A stretch of 64,000 nucleotides of DNA. Source: Clusia tigrina. Lineage: Eukaryota; Arthropoda; Insecta; Diptera; Clusiidae. The translations under genes and the position numbers were made by a program. The stretch covers positions 323,804,140 to 323,868,139 of the forward strand of contig OV050030.1 of the NCBI GenBank assembly GCA_920105625.2. The letters run 5' to 3'. The notes below the pieces were generated by a model. The model was given only the letters and a program-made list of their open reading frames with translations, ran no database searches and was not told the origin of the DNA. Below, in pieces: positions 10,074 through 20,569 of this stretch (position 1 is its first letter; each line of letters starts with the position of its first letter).

Positions 10074-11200
10074 CTATAGCACCCTCTCCATCCTTTTTCT
10101 AATATCTACTTGTTTAATCCGATTAACCGATCTATGATTCGGTTCCTTAAAATTATCATAGCTAGTGAACTTAGGCCTAAAATCCTCTTCCATCAGGTAG
10201 GCCTTTTCTGAGGAGTTGAGTTCGCAAGCGTACACCTTACCCATGTCAACGTGCGGTATGGTCTCTTCCATATATACGCCCTCCGCTATCTGCTGCTTGT
10301 GCAAAACAACAGTTCTAAGTTTCGTGTTTACATGCAAAGTAACCACTCTGGTCGACCTTGCATTCACTATCTCCATATAATTCTTAACCTTACTCGCGGT
10401 TCCTTCCTGCCATGATTTTAATGGAAGAGTGAGGATTCTATTCTTATAACTTCTATAATGATTCTATAATGATAACTACTTGTCGAGCGCATCCAGTATG
10501 GTGCGGCCCCAAAGATTATCGCGGTCAATTATCCCATCAGCCGGGATACCTTTCCTATCCACTTCCACTGCATGCACTCTTAAACTCATGCCCTAAAATT
10601 CACTGTGTCCTATTCTGAGCGACCCCAATGTCCTGATGCACCCCCAAACGCTCCGTTAAGCATTACGTCCATTTGATTAATATCTAGCCCTTTCCGTAAA
10701 ACACTAGATTTTACGAGGCTGGTGTCCGCCACTGAATCTACCAAAAGCACTAGCTTTCCACTAGCTGCTTCCTCGCAGGGTATCTCGATGAAGGCATCGC
10801 CTATCCTGCTCATAACGAAACAATGTCCTTTTGTTCCCAACATGGACGCGTATCCACTTCCTAACTCTTCGTGATATTGGGGAGCCTCTTGCTCCTCCTT
10901 CTCCTGGACTGTAGTTCCTACATTACTAGTCACACGTACTTCCGGCCTAATTTTTACTTTCTTTCTTTTGGCTTTCCCGTCTACTGGCCTCGACTGGGCC
11001 GCTGGAAGTTTCCCTGGCTCCATTGTTGGGATTGTCTATCCCTGCATTCCGCTGCCCGATGTCCCATTCGCCCACATGAGAAGCATCTCAACCCCTGTTG
11101 GGTGTTGCCTATCCTTGGTTCACTTCTGGAATCCCAATATGGCCGCTGCTGACCACTCCCAGTTTTGTAAGGATTTCTTCCTTGGTTAATTCCCTCCGTT
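10074..11200 (-). pseudogene. pol: gypsy-2 protease, pol linker and Gag zinc knuckle
   Basis: Near 11110-11060 the minus strand reads CFSCGRMGHRAAEC, a perfect CX2CX4HX4C nucleocapsid knuckle. The frame 11023-10610 carries LLVDSVADTSLV, a retropepsin site in which the usual DSGAD glycine is valine, likely inactivating. A linker, 10376-10074, includes ARSTRVV and HVDMGKVYACELN. Breaks separate these pieces. The knuckle would bind genomic RNA and the protease would process the polyprotein. Confidence 0.8.
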
Positions 11201-11270
11201 GAATAACTCGGGGACTACTAAAGTTACCCCTGCTGTCCCTCAAGGGTGGATCCGGGCGCCTCGTACCAGG

Positions 11271-11409
11271 CTGCCTTATACTTTGATCACACTTAGTGTC
11301 TCCTTGTCACTGTCTACTTGTCTCATGACCATATGTTTGGCACTCCATAGAGTAGGGCGTGTTTTTGCGTGTAATGCACTCATCCCTTGTAATGCACTCA
11401 TCCCAGTAA
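11271..11409. other. Rearranged junction of gypsy-2 and Jockey-A 3' end
   Basis: Neither element can be followed cleanly here. Two adjacent copies of TGTAATGCACTCATCCC lie around 11370-11406. The Jockey frame loses similarity after LRTITG (about 11405) and gypsy-2 becomes recognisable again below about 11270. No poly(T), which would be the Jockey poly(A) seen on this strand, was found. Confidence 0.4.
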
Positions 11410-11475
11410 TGGTTCTTAGAGTTTTGGACTGCGCTCTTTGAATCAGTTCTAAGTTAGAGTTGCTTGCGCCGCCCC
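11410..11475 (-). mobile_element. Jockey-A, 3' remnant beyond the R1/LOA-A insertion
   Basis: The minus strand encodes LWGGASNSNLELIQRAQSKTLR, the conserved Jockey-clade segment downstream of the RT thumb (usually YGIQLWG...QRFQSK). The part just before it lies at 17111 upward on the far side of R1/LOA-A. Removing that insertion and one copy of its target-site duplication brings the two segments together. Confidence 0.8.
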
Positions 11476-11490
11476 ACAAGTGGCTACCGT
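11476..11490. repeat. Target-site duplication, left copy, of R1/LOA-A
   Basis: ACAAGTGGCTACCGT is repeated exactly at 17096-17110 after the poly(A) tail. Both copies lie in Jockey-A sequence. This fixes the 5' end of the inserted element at 11491. Confidence 0.92.
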
Positions 11491-11604
11491 TCCGGACGTG
11501 TTCTGTTTTGCTGCTACTTTCGAGTAGTAAAACCCGATCAGACACGATAGCTGGGCTCTAAGCTACCGGAGGGGTCGGCAGGTCGCGGATAGCCGAAAGA
11601 CCTG
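11491..11604 (+). ncRNA. Structured RNA at the exact 5' end of R1/LOA-A
   Basis: TCCGG (11491-11495) pairs with CCGGA (11566-11570). Inside lie a long hairpin and a short one. The long hairpin pairs CGTGTTCTG (11497-11505) with CAGACACG (11539-11546), GTTTT with AAAAC, and CTACT with AGTAG around a TTCG loop at 11519-11522. The short hairpin pairs TAGCT (11548-11552) with AGCTA (11561-11565). A third hairpin, CAGGTC/GACCTG, lies at 11579-11604. The outer stem starts at the first element base defined by the target-site duplication. A processing ribozyme or translation element is possible; pairing does not obviously follow the HDV fold. Confidence 0.6.
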
Positions 11605-12282
11605 TAGTAGCAGGTTAGTTGTGAATAAGTCTCTGACAAATAAGCAATCCCCGACGAGGAGCGGCGGGAATCTGAGGACGCGGTAAAAAAGCTAGCAAGT
11701 CCGTTGAAATTCCCGTGACAGTGGCGAGTTGACACCGCCTCTTTTGAAGTATGTGTCCCCTTCACTTTGCACTCGCATTGTGAACTTAAAAATCCAGGAG
11801 CAACGGACACAAAATGAGTGGTATCACTGGTCAGCGTCTGTTCTCCATGTTAGGAGCGGCTGTTTAAAGTACGAATGCCGGCCTTAGGGCTATCAGGATT
11901 GAATCCAGTAAGATTCTGATTATGGTATACTGGAAAGGAAGCAGACGACACTGGGCTGGAGTAGTGGATCCCTGTTACCTCAGTAGGCGGAGTGAAATCT
12001 TGCTGAAATGGCTTCCAGAAAGATTCGCTACTTCTTCCGTCCTTTTAAAACCTGGCAGGTCTCACAATACGTTCGAAGCTCGTAGCCACAGCCGTGGCCA
12101 CTTAGGTTGGGTTGAGATAACTCCCCATTAGTTCCGGCTCGAAGTCTGGCCCTGAACACTGTTCCCCATAAGGGACAATGTCAACCCCCGCATGGCCTCC
12201 CTGAATTCATAGATAACCATGGGACTTACGGAAACTAATTGCACGAGAGGAGACAGCGGTTGTGAGTTTGGGCCCATATTAC

Positions 12283-13875
12283 ATGGACAAGCAAATAAAC
12301 CAAAAAAAAACTATAAATAACGATAGCAATAAGCAGACAACAGGCGTAGCGGATATCTTCAATAGAAGCTCTCTCATCGAAAGATCACCGCCACACGACA
12401 AAGTACTGTCAGCATACGGCGTATCAGGTGGACAAAATGAAAATGATGTAACAGGCGATGCTCAAAGTACACACAGTGACATAATTGGGACACCAGTATC
12501 TCTCTACACGGGCTCCCTTACCACTACAAATTGTAGCCAACAGGAGGGGTGCAAAATGAAGACAGTGGAAAAAACGGACGAAAAACTACCAGGTGCCCTG
12601 GCAGTATCAACTCCGCCTATATCCACTCGGGACACTGGAGCAGCAAAGGAACGAACAGAAGTTCCGGTAACACCCCTCAATGCTCAAATGACAGCTCTGG
12701 GGAAGGCCATAAATGATTTACTGCAGTTTTGCAAGATTAAGCCAAATGTGCATAATGAGGTAAAACGACTAGCAGCGGTTATGAAGGCAAAACACGTCGA
12801 GATCGAGATGCAATTAAAGAGCATGCGCACCATTCAAAACGCTCCACAGCCGAACACGATCACAGTCGGAGTGAACACGGGATCTGGGAAGAGGCGAAGG
12901 GCCAACGCCAGTCCGACAGTAATGAACTGCGATGCAACAACGGGGCCCGTGAAAAGAGTGCGAGCAAATAACGATCTTAGCGCGGCAGTTGAAATTCCAC
13001 TTGCGCAGGTCGTCTGTCCCAAGGCACCAGCCAGGAAAGGGGTGGTCACGCAGGTACAATGCCCACAAACAGGAGATGATGCCCTAAAACCGCAAGAAAA
13101 GGAACGGTGGACAAAGGTGGAAAAAAAACCATGGAAAAAGCAACAAGACGCTAAAGCCTACGATATAAAACCTAGACCGGATGCCATCATAATTACGGCA
13201 GCGGGTGCATCGTCATACGCCGACATCCTAAAAACGGTGAAAGCCAGTAGTGCGTTGAAAGAGCTAGGGGGAGATGTTAGGCGCATATACCAGGGTAACA
13301 AAGGAGACTTGGTAATCAAGCTTAAGAGTGCTCCCGAAAATAAGACGGCAAAATATAAAGCGGCGGTGGAGGAAGTACTCAGAGATGCGGCAAAAGTAGT
13401 GGCAAAAACGCACTGCATCAGAATACAATGCAGAGATGTGGATATGATTACTACCCCCGAGGAGATTTGCGACGCCTTGAAGGAAAAGGGTAACATCAGT
13501 AGGCCGGACGTCTCGGCAATAAACAATATGCGAAAGTGCTATGACGGTACGCAGACAGCGTACATCGATCTCCCCGCAAATGATGCCAAAAAATTACTGA
13601 CTGCGCGTAATATACAAATCGGATGGGTAAATTGCAGAATTCGGGAGACGGTATCACTTAAGCGTTGCTTCAGATGCTGGGGTTACGGTCATCTGGCGCA
13701 TCACTGTAATGAACCCATAGACAAAACAGACATGTGTAGAAGGTGCGGCGAAAAGGGCCAGCTAGCAGCAACCTGTAAAAGCAAAGAGAGGTGCGCTCTA
13801 TGCGAAGGCACTCATGCAGCTGGCAGCTACAAATGTCCGGTATATCAGAAGGCGAGGAAAGATTGCGCACAATGA
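12283..13875 (+). CDS. R1/LOA-A ORF1, RNA-binding Gag-like protein
   Basis: The frame is open from a GTG at 12262, but the first ATG is at 12283 (MDKQINQ), giving about 530 residues. A helical, coiled-coil-like stretch lies near residues 150-195 (KAINDLLQF...EIEMQLKSM). Three zinc knuckles end the protein at about residues 461-525: CFRCWGYGHLAHHC, CRRCGEKGQLAATC and CALCEGTHAAGSYKC. Such proteins package element RNA into ribonucleoprotein. The stop TGA overlaps the ORF2 ATG (ATGA at 13872-13875), a layout suited to termination-reinitiation. No lesion was seen. Confidence 0.93.
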   Translation: MDKQINQKKTINNDSNKQTTGVADIFNRSSLIERSPPHDKVLSAYGVSGGQNENDVTGDAQSTHSDIIGTPVSLYTGSLTTTNCSQQEGCKMKTVEKTDEKLPGALAVSTPPISTRDTGAAKERTEVPVTPLNAQMTALGKAINDLLQFCKIKPNVHNEVKRLAAVMKAKHVEIEMQLKSMRTIQNAPQPNTITVGVNTGSGKRRRANASPTVMNCDATTGPVKRVRANNDLSAAVEIPLAQVVCPKAPARKGVVTQVQCPQTGDDALKPQEKERWTKVEKKPWKKQQDAKAYDIKPRPDAIIITAAGASSYADILKTVKASSALKELGGDVRRIYQGNKGDLVIKLKSAPENKTAKYKAAVEEVLRDAAKVVAKTHCIRIQCRDVDMITTPEEICDALKEKGNISRPDVSAINNMRKCYDGTQTAYIDLPANDAKKLLTARNIQIGWVNCRIRETVSLKRCFRCWGYGHLAHHCNEPIDKTDMCRRCGEKGQLAATCKSKERCALCEGTHAAGSYKCPVYQKARKDCAQ

Positions 13876-16800
13876 GAATCGTGCAACTAAACTTAAACCG
13901 ATGCGCGGCGGCCCAGGATCTCCTGACCCAAACTATGTTCGAACAAAAATTCGACGTGGGGCTATTGTGTGAACAATACCGAAATTTAAATTGTCACAAC
14001 TGGGTACAGGATGCCCACGGTAAAGCTGCTATATGGGCAAGTAACGATAGCTCAATTCAGCAGAAGATGACAATGGCGGAAAATGGTTTCACATGGGCGA
14101 AAATAAAAAATGTGTACTTTTTTTCATGCTATGCTCCCCCCAGTATGACTCTAGATGACTTCGAGAGGATGTTGATGGCCTTGGTGATAGAAGCGCGAGG
14201 TAAAAGTCCGGTCGTAGTAGCAGGAGACTTCAACGCCTGGTCCACAGCATGGGGAAGTACACGCACAGATCAGCGAGGAAGAATTCTGCTCGAATGCTCC
14301 ATTATCGTTAGACCTTTTAAACCACGGTAGTAAAAATACATTCGAAACAAGCAGGAGGGGTTCCGTGATAGACCTCACCTTCGCACACAATGTTATAACT
14401 CGCAACGCACAGTGGGAAGTCAGCAGCATATACACACACAGTGATCACCGGGCTATTGAAATAGATATCACTGCGCAGAAAAAACAACGAATTCGCAAAG
14501 TGCCAACAAAACGGTGGAAATGGCAGGTTTTTGACGTGGAAGCCTTTAATACCGTCTGGGAAGATGAGGAAATCCCCCTGGATACGGCAGAAAAGATGGC
14601 GGTCAGCATAACGGACAAACTCAGCATGGCATGTGACGTGGCAATGCCAAGAATATCAAACAGAATTGTGAGGAAACCAGTCTACTGGTGGAATGACGAA
14701 ATCGCTAATGCGAGGAAAAGATGTAACCAAGCGCGCAGAAAGGCAAAACGAGCTCGCAATAGGCCAATTTGGGAAACGCTGCATCAAGTACATAAAGAGT
14801 GTAGGAAAGTACTGAAAGTAGCCATTAAAAACAGCAAAAACGCATATTTTAAGGAGCTCTACGACAGTTCTGATCTCGATCCATGGGGTAACGCATACAA
14901 GGCAGTGATGGCCAAACTGAAAGGGCCAAGAGCACCGCAACCAACAGAATATAAATTGATGCGTAAGGTGGTTGCAGCGCTCTTTCCCCCACAGGAGGAA
15001 ACAATTCTGTACAACGGCCAACAAATAAACAGCACAGAAATCCCCGAGATTTCCACTGATGAGGTAGTGTTCACTCTGCGGAAAATCGCTGACGGTAAAG
15101 CACCCGGGCTAGACGGTTTGCCCAATATTGCGGTAAAAGCGGCGGTCAAGGCAACACCTGAAATCTTCACGCAGGTGTACAATGCGTGCTTAAACGAGGG
15201 AATATACCCAGATATTTGGAAAAGACAGAGGCTGGTATTACTGCTTAAGCCCGGAAAGCAGCCGGACCACCCATCCTCGTACAGACCAATTTGCATGCTC
15301 GATACGCTGGGTAAAATCTTAGAGAGAATTATCTGCGATAGACTGCAAGAATCACTTGAAAAGCCAGGAGGATTGGCCGCAAATCAATTTGGATTTCGGA
15401 GATCGCGATCCACCGTGGATGCAGTCCAAGCAGTGATGGATATTGCAAGAGAAGCACTCAGCGGGAAGAGATGGGTAAATGGAAGCAAAAAATACTGCGC
15501 AGTGATCACATTGGATGTGAAGAACGCTTTCAACTCGGCGAGTTGGCCATTAATCATAAGCGCCCTCCGGAAATTCGCTGTCCCGGAGTACTTGTTGCGA
15601 ATTTTAGCTAGTTATTTTGACAACCGAGTACTACTGTACGATACGGACGAAGGGGCAAAGCAATATAGGATCACGGGGGGAGTACCCCAGGGTTCTGTGC
15701 TCGGCCCTTCATTATGGAATGGTATGTACAATGACATACTCCAACTGGACCTACCGGAAGATACTACGGTGGTAGGCTATGCGGACGACATTGCTGTGGT
15801 AGCAGTAGCAAAACAGCTGGACATGCTCCAAACGATATGCAATGATGCGATCGTCAGAATAAGAAGCTGGCTTGATGACTCAAAACTGGAATTGGCGGCC
15901 CAGAAAACAGAGGTGGTCCTGCTGAGCTCCAGAAAAGTGCGAGAGCATATAACAATAACGGTGGGCGAACACGAAATTACATCGCAGCCGTATCTGCGGT
16001 ACTTGGGAGTGATCATAGACGCGAAACTGACCTTCAAGGAACACCTTAGGACAGTATGCGAAAAGGCTGCCCGCGTCAACGGTGTGCTCACAAAGATGAT
16101 GCCAAACTTGGGAGGGCCCGGATCAAGTCGAAGGAAGCTACTATCGAGGGTAACTACTTCGATCATCCTATATGCGGCTCCAATTTGGGCAGAAGTCGCG
16201 CGTACAGAGAGTGTCTCAAAAGGAATCCCATCTGTACATATGCTCAGCGCGCTAAGGGTTGCTAGCGCCTTTCGGACAGTTTCGGATGATGCCATTTGTG
16301 TGTTATCAAGTAAGCCACCAATCGACCTGCTTGCATATGAAATGCAGGATTTGTATAGGAGAGGGACAAGACCAACGGCTGCAGATAAGCTTGAAATAAG
16401 ACAGAAAACCATGCAACAATGGCAGCAAAGATGGGAGCAATCCAGCAAAGGCCGATGGACATTCCAACTGATACATAATATCAACGAATGGTACTCGCGC
16501 ACACACGGCGAACTTAACTTCTATTTGACACAGATGCTTAGTGGCCACGGGTGCTTCAAGGAATACTTGCACAAATACAAATACGATGTTGACCCGTTTT
16601 GTCCAAGTTGCCCGGGAGAGCAGGAAAACGCGCAGCATATACTTTTTCATTGCCCGCGATTTAACGAGAGCAGAAACAACTTGAGCGCTATCTTAGGAGA
16701 ACAACCAGCAATGGCTAATCTGGTAGCGCATATGTGTGAAACCGAGACTAAATGGGAGGCAGTTTGTTCCACAGTATCTATTATGATGATAACTCTGCGG

Positions 16801-16905
16801 AACACTGAACGCGCCCGAACAGCAGCACGCCTAAGCCAGCGCAGTGCTGAGGAAAACGTTAATGGGGATGTTTCAAGAAGTAGGACTGAAAATGGACAGA
16901 CCTAA
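13872..16905 (+). CDS. R1/LOA-A ORF2, endonuclease-reverse transcriptase with one frameshift
   Basis: The start is ATG 13872 (MRIVQLNLN), overlapping the ORF1 stop. The APE endonuclease shows QLNLN, LLCEQY, AGDFNAWS and, after the break, THSDHRAIEI. RT shows GLDGLP, SYRPICML, NQFGFRRSRST, ITLDVKNAFN, GGVPQGSVLGP and the catalytic YADD at 15778-15789. A CCHC-like CPSCPGEQENAQHILFHC lies near 16600. A one-base loss near 14300 shifts the frame just after RGRILLEC; the 3' part is then open for about 850 codons. The protein would nick DNA and prime reverse transcription at the target. Confidence 0.93.
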
Positions 16906-17053
16906 GACTGACGATTGAGCGGTAACGCTCGTAACGGCCTCTCGACGTATTACCTAACGGTGAGGTCCCGAGAGGATGATCCGTCCGGACATCGGGGTGA
17001 TTTTAGTGGGTTGGGGCCCCACACTACAAGGGTTTTTGACTGCTTTACACCTC

Positions 17054-17090
<37 letters not shown>

Positions 17091-17095
17091 AAAAA
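16906..17095 (+). other. R1/LOA-A 3' UTR and poly(A) tail
   Basis: About 150 bases of GC-balanced 3' UTR, with GGTGAGGTCCCGAGAGGATG and GGGGTGATTTTAGTGGG, precede an uninterrupted A tract from 17056. The A tract has one C before the target-site duplication. The same role is filled in R1/LOA-B by 29750-29904, which has similar TCCGGGGGG and TTTTAGCGGAG words. Confidence 0.85.
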
Positions 17096-17110
17096 ACAAG
17101 TGGCTACCGT
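17096..17110. repeat. Target-site duplication, right copy, of R1/LOA-A
   Basis: Exact repeat of 11476-11490. Jockey-A coding sequence (minus) resumes immediately at 17111. Confidence 0.92.
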
Positions 17111-17200
17111 AAGTCCAAATTGGTTATATGATGGCTTTTGTACAGCAGTGTTTTATGTTCTAGGCTCAACCTGGAATTTTTGTGCATGAGCCAGTGTAGG

Positions 17201-18415
17201 CTATTTGCTTTCAAAGTCATTTGTTTTTTTTTTTTGGGCTTCGATGTGGCGCTTCCATGTCAAACGTGAGTCAAGATGAATTCCTAGGTACTTCACCTCC
17301 TTTGCTTGAGGAATAGGAACGTTGTTGAGTTTTATCGCTGGACATGTACCTTTTTTTATAGTAAAGGTAATATGCGAACTTTTCGATTCATTTACGTTTA
17401 TTCGCCAGTCAGCCAACCAAATTGTTATGCGATTTTTTAATTCGGATGAATGCTAAGGATAGCTGTATCGTCTGCGAAAGTTGCTGTTGTTAAGTATTTA
17501 TTGGTAGGCAGATCTGAGGTAAATAGTAGATACAACAACGGGCCTAGCATGCTGTTTGTGGTACGCCAGCTTTGATGTCAAAGCATTTAGAGTAAGCATT
17601 ATTGTACCTTACCTTTAACTTTCTGCCTCTCAGATACGATTCCAATATGTTGTATACTTTTGTGGGCAACAGTTTTTTTATTTTGTAAATAAGCCCCTCA
17701 TGCCAGACCTTGTCAAATGCCTGCGCCACATCTAAAAAGATGGCTGAAGAATATTGCTTTTTGTCGAATTCGTTTTTTATCTCGTTCACTATTCGATGAA
17801 CTTGCTCTATTGTACTATGGTGTTCGCGGAAGCCACAGTGGTGAGTGGGAATTGTGCGTTTTTCGTTTTTATGCGGCATTAGTTTTGCAAGGAAAAGCCT
17901 TTCTAGGAGTTTTGATAAAATAGGCAGGAGGCTAATCGGTCTATATGATGACGATTGGGAGGGGTCTTTTCCTGGTTTCGGGATCATTGTGATTACGGAA
18001 ACTTTCCAGGCATTAGGAAAGTATTCTAAGCGCAACAACTCATTAAATAGTGAAGTAAGTAAGATGATGGGCATTTCGGGTAACTCCTTTATCCTTTTTC
18101 CAGTAATGAGGTCGTGTCCTGGAGCTTTGTGAAGAGCAAGGTTACTAATCGCATTACCTACTTTTTTTGTTTTTAATTTAATAGGCGAGCATGTTGTATC
18201 TGGCGAGGGGGTTAATATTAGGTTATTGGTATTGCGAGGTGGGTTGGGGGTAAAAACATCTCTTAAGTGTTCGGCGAAAACAGCAGACTTTTCATCATCG
18301 CTTCTTGCCCAGTTTCCGTTTTTTGTACGAATCGGTGGAGTTCCGCGTGTAGGTGCTTTCATTTCTCTGACAGCTTTCCACAGAGACCAATTGGTGACGT
18401 CAGACGGAGAAAAGT
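17201..18415 (-). pseudogene. Jockey-A ORF2 reverse transcriptase, frameshifted
   Basis: The frame 18362-17544 contains APGHDLITGK, SSYRPISLLPILSK, HCGFREHHST, FLDVAQAFDKVWH and KAGVPQ. A frame change then occurs exactly at the GVPQ-SxxGP box. Downstream, in another frame, lie MLGPLLYLLFTSDLP and the catalytic FADD (about 17478-17467), followed by a stop. 17416-17201 gives the thumb (VKYLGIHLDSRLTWKRH). At least three frame breaks are present. The domain would perform target-primed reverse transcription. Confidence 0.9.
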
Positions 18416-19425
18416 TTTGGCAAGGCTTTTCTCAAATTTTCACTGGCAATAGATAACTTCCGTTTTAGGAAAGGGGACCTGGATTTTTGCCATTCACGAC
18501 GCGTCCTCCTTTTTTCAGTAAGGAGAATATCGATTTGGGTTGAGGTTTGTGGGCGCCGGATGCTGTTGCAGTTGTTGTCACGCTTGTCCGCAGAGTGGAG
18601 CACAGCTAATCTTAGGGTCGAGGTAAATTGTTCCAGAAATGTTTCAATGTCCTCATTAGTTTTGAGACATGGGTTTAGGCTGCGATGACTACTGATGTAT
18701 TTTCTGTATTTCAGCCAGTTAGTTTTAGTGGGTGTGAATTCGTGGGTAGGGCGTAACTTTTTGTTCAGATGTATTATAATAGGAGAGTGATCCGAAGAAA
18801 GGTCGTTAAAGTGTTCTACTTTGAGTTGGTCTCGTTTTAGGTTTCTAGCAACTCCAAAATCAATAAGGTCAGGTATCTTATGTGGGTCTGTCGGCCAGTA
18901 CGATGGTTGTCCTGAAGAGATAATATCAATCGTGGTGTCAGAAAGCATGAAGTTATATAATTGTTTTCCTTTTGGTGTTGTTAGCCGTGAGCCCCAGTAA
19001 GTGTGTTTGGCATTGTAGTCGCCAGCAGCTAGAAAACTTGTTCCAAGTGTGGAGAAGAAGTCTGAGAACTGGTTACTTGTTATTTTAAATCTAGGTGGGC
19101 AGTACACAGCGGATATTTTTAAGTTATCCTCCCATCCGTCCAGACAAACTGATGTTGCTTGTAGGTATTCCTTGTTGTATTCTTCCATAACGAAGAGTTT
19201 TATTCTTTGTTTGATTAGGATTCCAGTGCCACCATGGGCTTTACCAGCGAGATGCTTTGTATCATAGAATTTATATCCCGGTATGTAAAAATTGTGTTTA
19301 TCGGTTAGATGGGTTTCGGATATAAGAAGTATGTCGATTTCATTAGTGAGTAAAAATATGTTGATTTCTAACTTGTGCTGGCTTACACCGTTTGCATTCC
19401 ATTGACAGATCTTAGGTATGTTCAT
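18400..19425 (-). CDS. Jockey-A ORF2 APE-type endonuclease domain
   Basis: The likely start is the ATG at 19425-19423 (MNIPKICQWNANG); the open frame extends further to 19518 but that part looks like ORF1 tail. Catalytic motifs are QWNANGV, LLISETHL, AVYCPPR, AAGDYNAKHTYWGS and LSSDHSPIII, typical of the Jockey clade. The frame ends near 18400, before the RT fingers, through a frameshift. The enzyme would nick the target DNA. Confidence 0.9.
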   Translation of the reverse strand: MNIPKICQWNANGVSQHKLEINIFLLTNEIDILLISETHLTDKHNFYIPGYKFYDTKHLAGKAHGGTGILIKQRIKLFVMEEYNKEYLQATSVCLDGWEDNLKISAVYCPPRFKITSNQFSDFFSTLGTSFLAAGDYNAKHTYWGSRLTTPKGKQLYNFMLSDTTIDIISSGQPSYWPTDPHKIPDLIDFGVARNLKRDQLKVEHFNDLSSDHSPIIIHLNKKLRPTHEFTPTKTNWLKYRKYISSHRSLNPCLKTNEDIETFLEQFTSTLRLAVLHSADKRDNNCNSIRRPQTSTQIDILLTEKRRTRREWQKSRSPFLKRKLSIASENLRKALPKLFSV

Positions 19426-19637
19426 TTCGGAGATAGCAGAAGCTGCATGAGCTGGTTTTGGTTTCTCATCATTTCTTGAATCATTGTTTGTATGGAGGTC
19501 ATGAACTGCGTCATACATTGTGTGAGCGTTGCTATCATTCTGTCAAAATTATGCAGATTTGAACCAGTCCCGGACTGCTGATCCATCCCTAACTTAAGTA
19601 CCCCTGCATACGTCGTCCATGTGTCGGGGTATGGAAT

Positions 19638-20474
19638 TTACTTCTGTGGTTGTGCAATGGGCGGCATATTTGGACTAGGGTGAGTGCGCTTATTCTTTAA
19701 CTGAGGGTCATTGTTCTTTATTTCCTGGAATACAGGCCAACCTCTGTAGTTGGCAGTATGGTTAGCACCACAATTACTGCACTTTCTAGCAGCTCTATCA
19801 GTTTTAGTCTTCGTACATTCTGATGTGGGGTGTAAATCACCACAGACAACACATACACTACGAAGAGTGCAGTAGGACCTTGTGTGCACAAATTCGTGGC
19901 AATTAGAACATTGAACGGGGCCGTTTCGTTTGAGAGGCTCCTCCACAGTAATTCTGCGATGCATAAGATAGCGAAGATTATAAATACCATGCACTTCTCC
20001 TTTTTGAAGCTTTTGGGTTTCAGGCTCCAATTCTACGCGAAACAATGGCTGAGGGATTCTGTTGTGATTTATTATATTTATAGTAGAGCGGGCAGCGAAC
20101 CCTGCTTCATGTAGTGCTTCTTTGACTTCAGCAGGGGGAATATCTGATTCAAGTCACTTTATAACAATGGTAAGGCCTTTGCTACTTTTAAGCTGATAGG
20201 TGTAGTAGTTTTTTTAATCATTGTCGAAGTTTTTTATAACCACTTTGTGGTTGCTCTCACTATGTATTTGGATTTTTGTTTCCTGGATATTTCCTTTAAC
20301 AAGAGGGGTGACATGGAAATTTTTAGGACCAATGAGCTCGGTAAGCTTTGTAACTAATTTTCTGGAGTTACGTTCTCGTAGGTAGATGGGAGGTGGTTTG
20401 AATATAATATTAGGTTTGGGTGCGTCTGCCTCCTCAGCACTTTGAAGTAGTGCAAAGCGATTATTACTAGACAT
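19638..20474 (-). pseudogene. Jockey-A ORF1, nucleic-acid binding, two breaks
   Basis: The N-terminal piece 20474-20214 contains IIFKPPPIYLRE, the Jockey ORF1 signature. After stops near 20214 and 20155 the 20045-19638 piece carries knuckles CSNCHEFVHTRSYC, CVVCGDLHPTSEC and CSNCGANHTANYRG, the last lacking its final cysteine (W at that place). The product would coat element RNA and, in Jockey relatives, help nuclear entry. Confidence 0.85.
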
Positions 20475-20569
20475 TAGGCTCTCGCTAGTTTTGCTGATTT
20501 TTGCGATGTTATTTTTGATTGCACTCGATTTTGGGCTTCGCTTGCGCTTGTTTATAAGGATATACCTAT

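Larger units (their letters stand above)
7540..11270 (-). mobile_element. gypsy-2, 3' half (gag zinc knuckle to integrase)
   Basis: Minus-strand order: Gag zinc knuckle (about 11080), protease (about 10720), linker (10376-10074), RT (9992-9060), RNase H (9154-8702), integrase (8509-7540). The gag N-terminus, PBS and 5' LTR lie at 21210-24674, displaced by insertion of Jockey-A carrying R1/LOA-A. The 3' LTR is missing and integrase runs straight into R1/LOA-B sequence. The CCHC Gag and tRNA-Ser-like PBS mark it as a Ty3/gypsy lineage different from gypsy-1, -3 and -4. Confidence 0.85.
11491..17095 (+). mobile_element. R1/LOA-A: almost intact full-length non-LTR retrotransposon
   Basis: About 5.6 kb with a structured 5' UTR, ORF1 (12283-13875), ORF2 (13872-16905), a 3' UTR and a poly(A) tail at 17056-17095. 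An exact 15-bp target-site duplication flanks it. Three CCHC knuckles in ORF1, an APE-type endonuclease, RT and a terminal CCHC motif in ORF2 fit the R1/LOA group. The insertion site is another transposon, so it is not behaving as an rDNA-specific R1. Only one frameshift was noticed, which makes it the youngest-looking element outside the inverted repeat. Confidence 0.93.
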
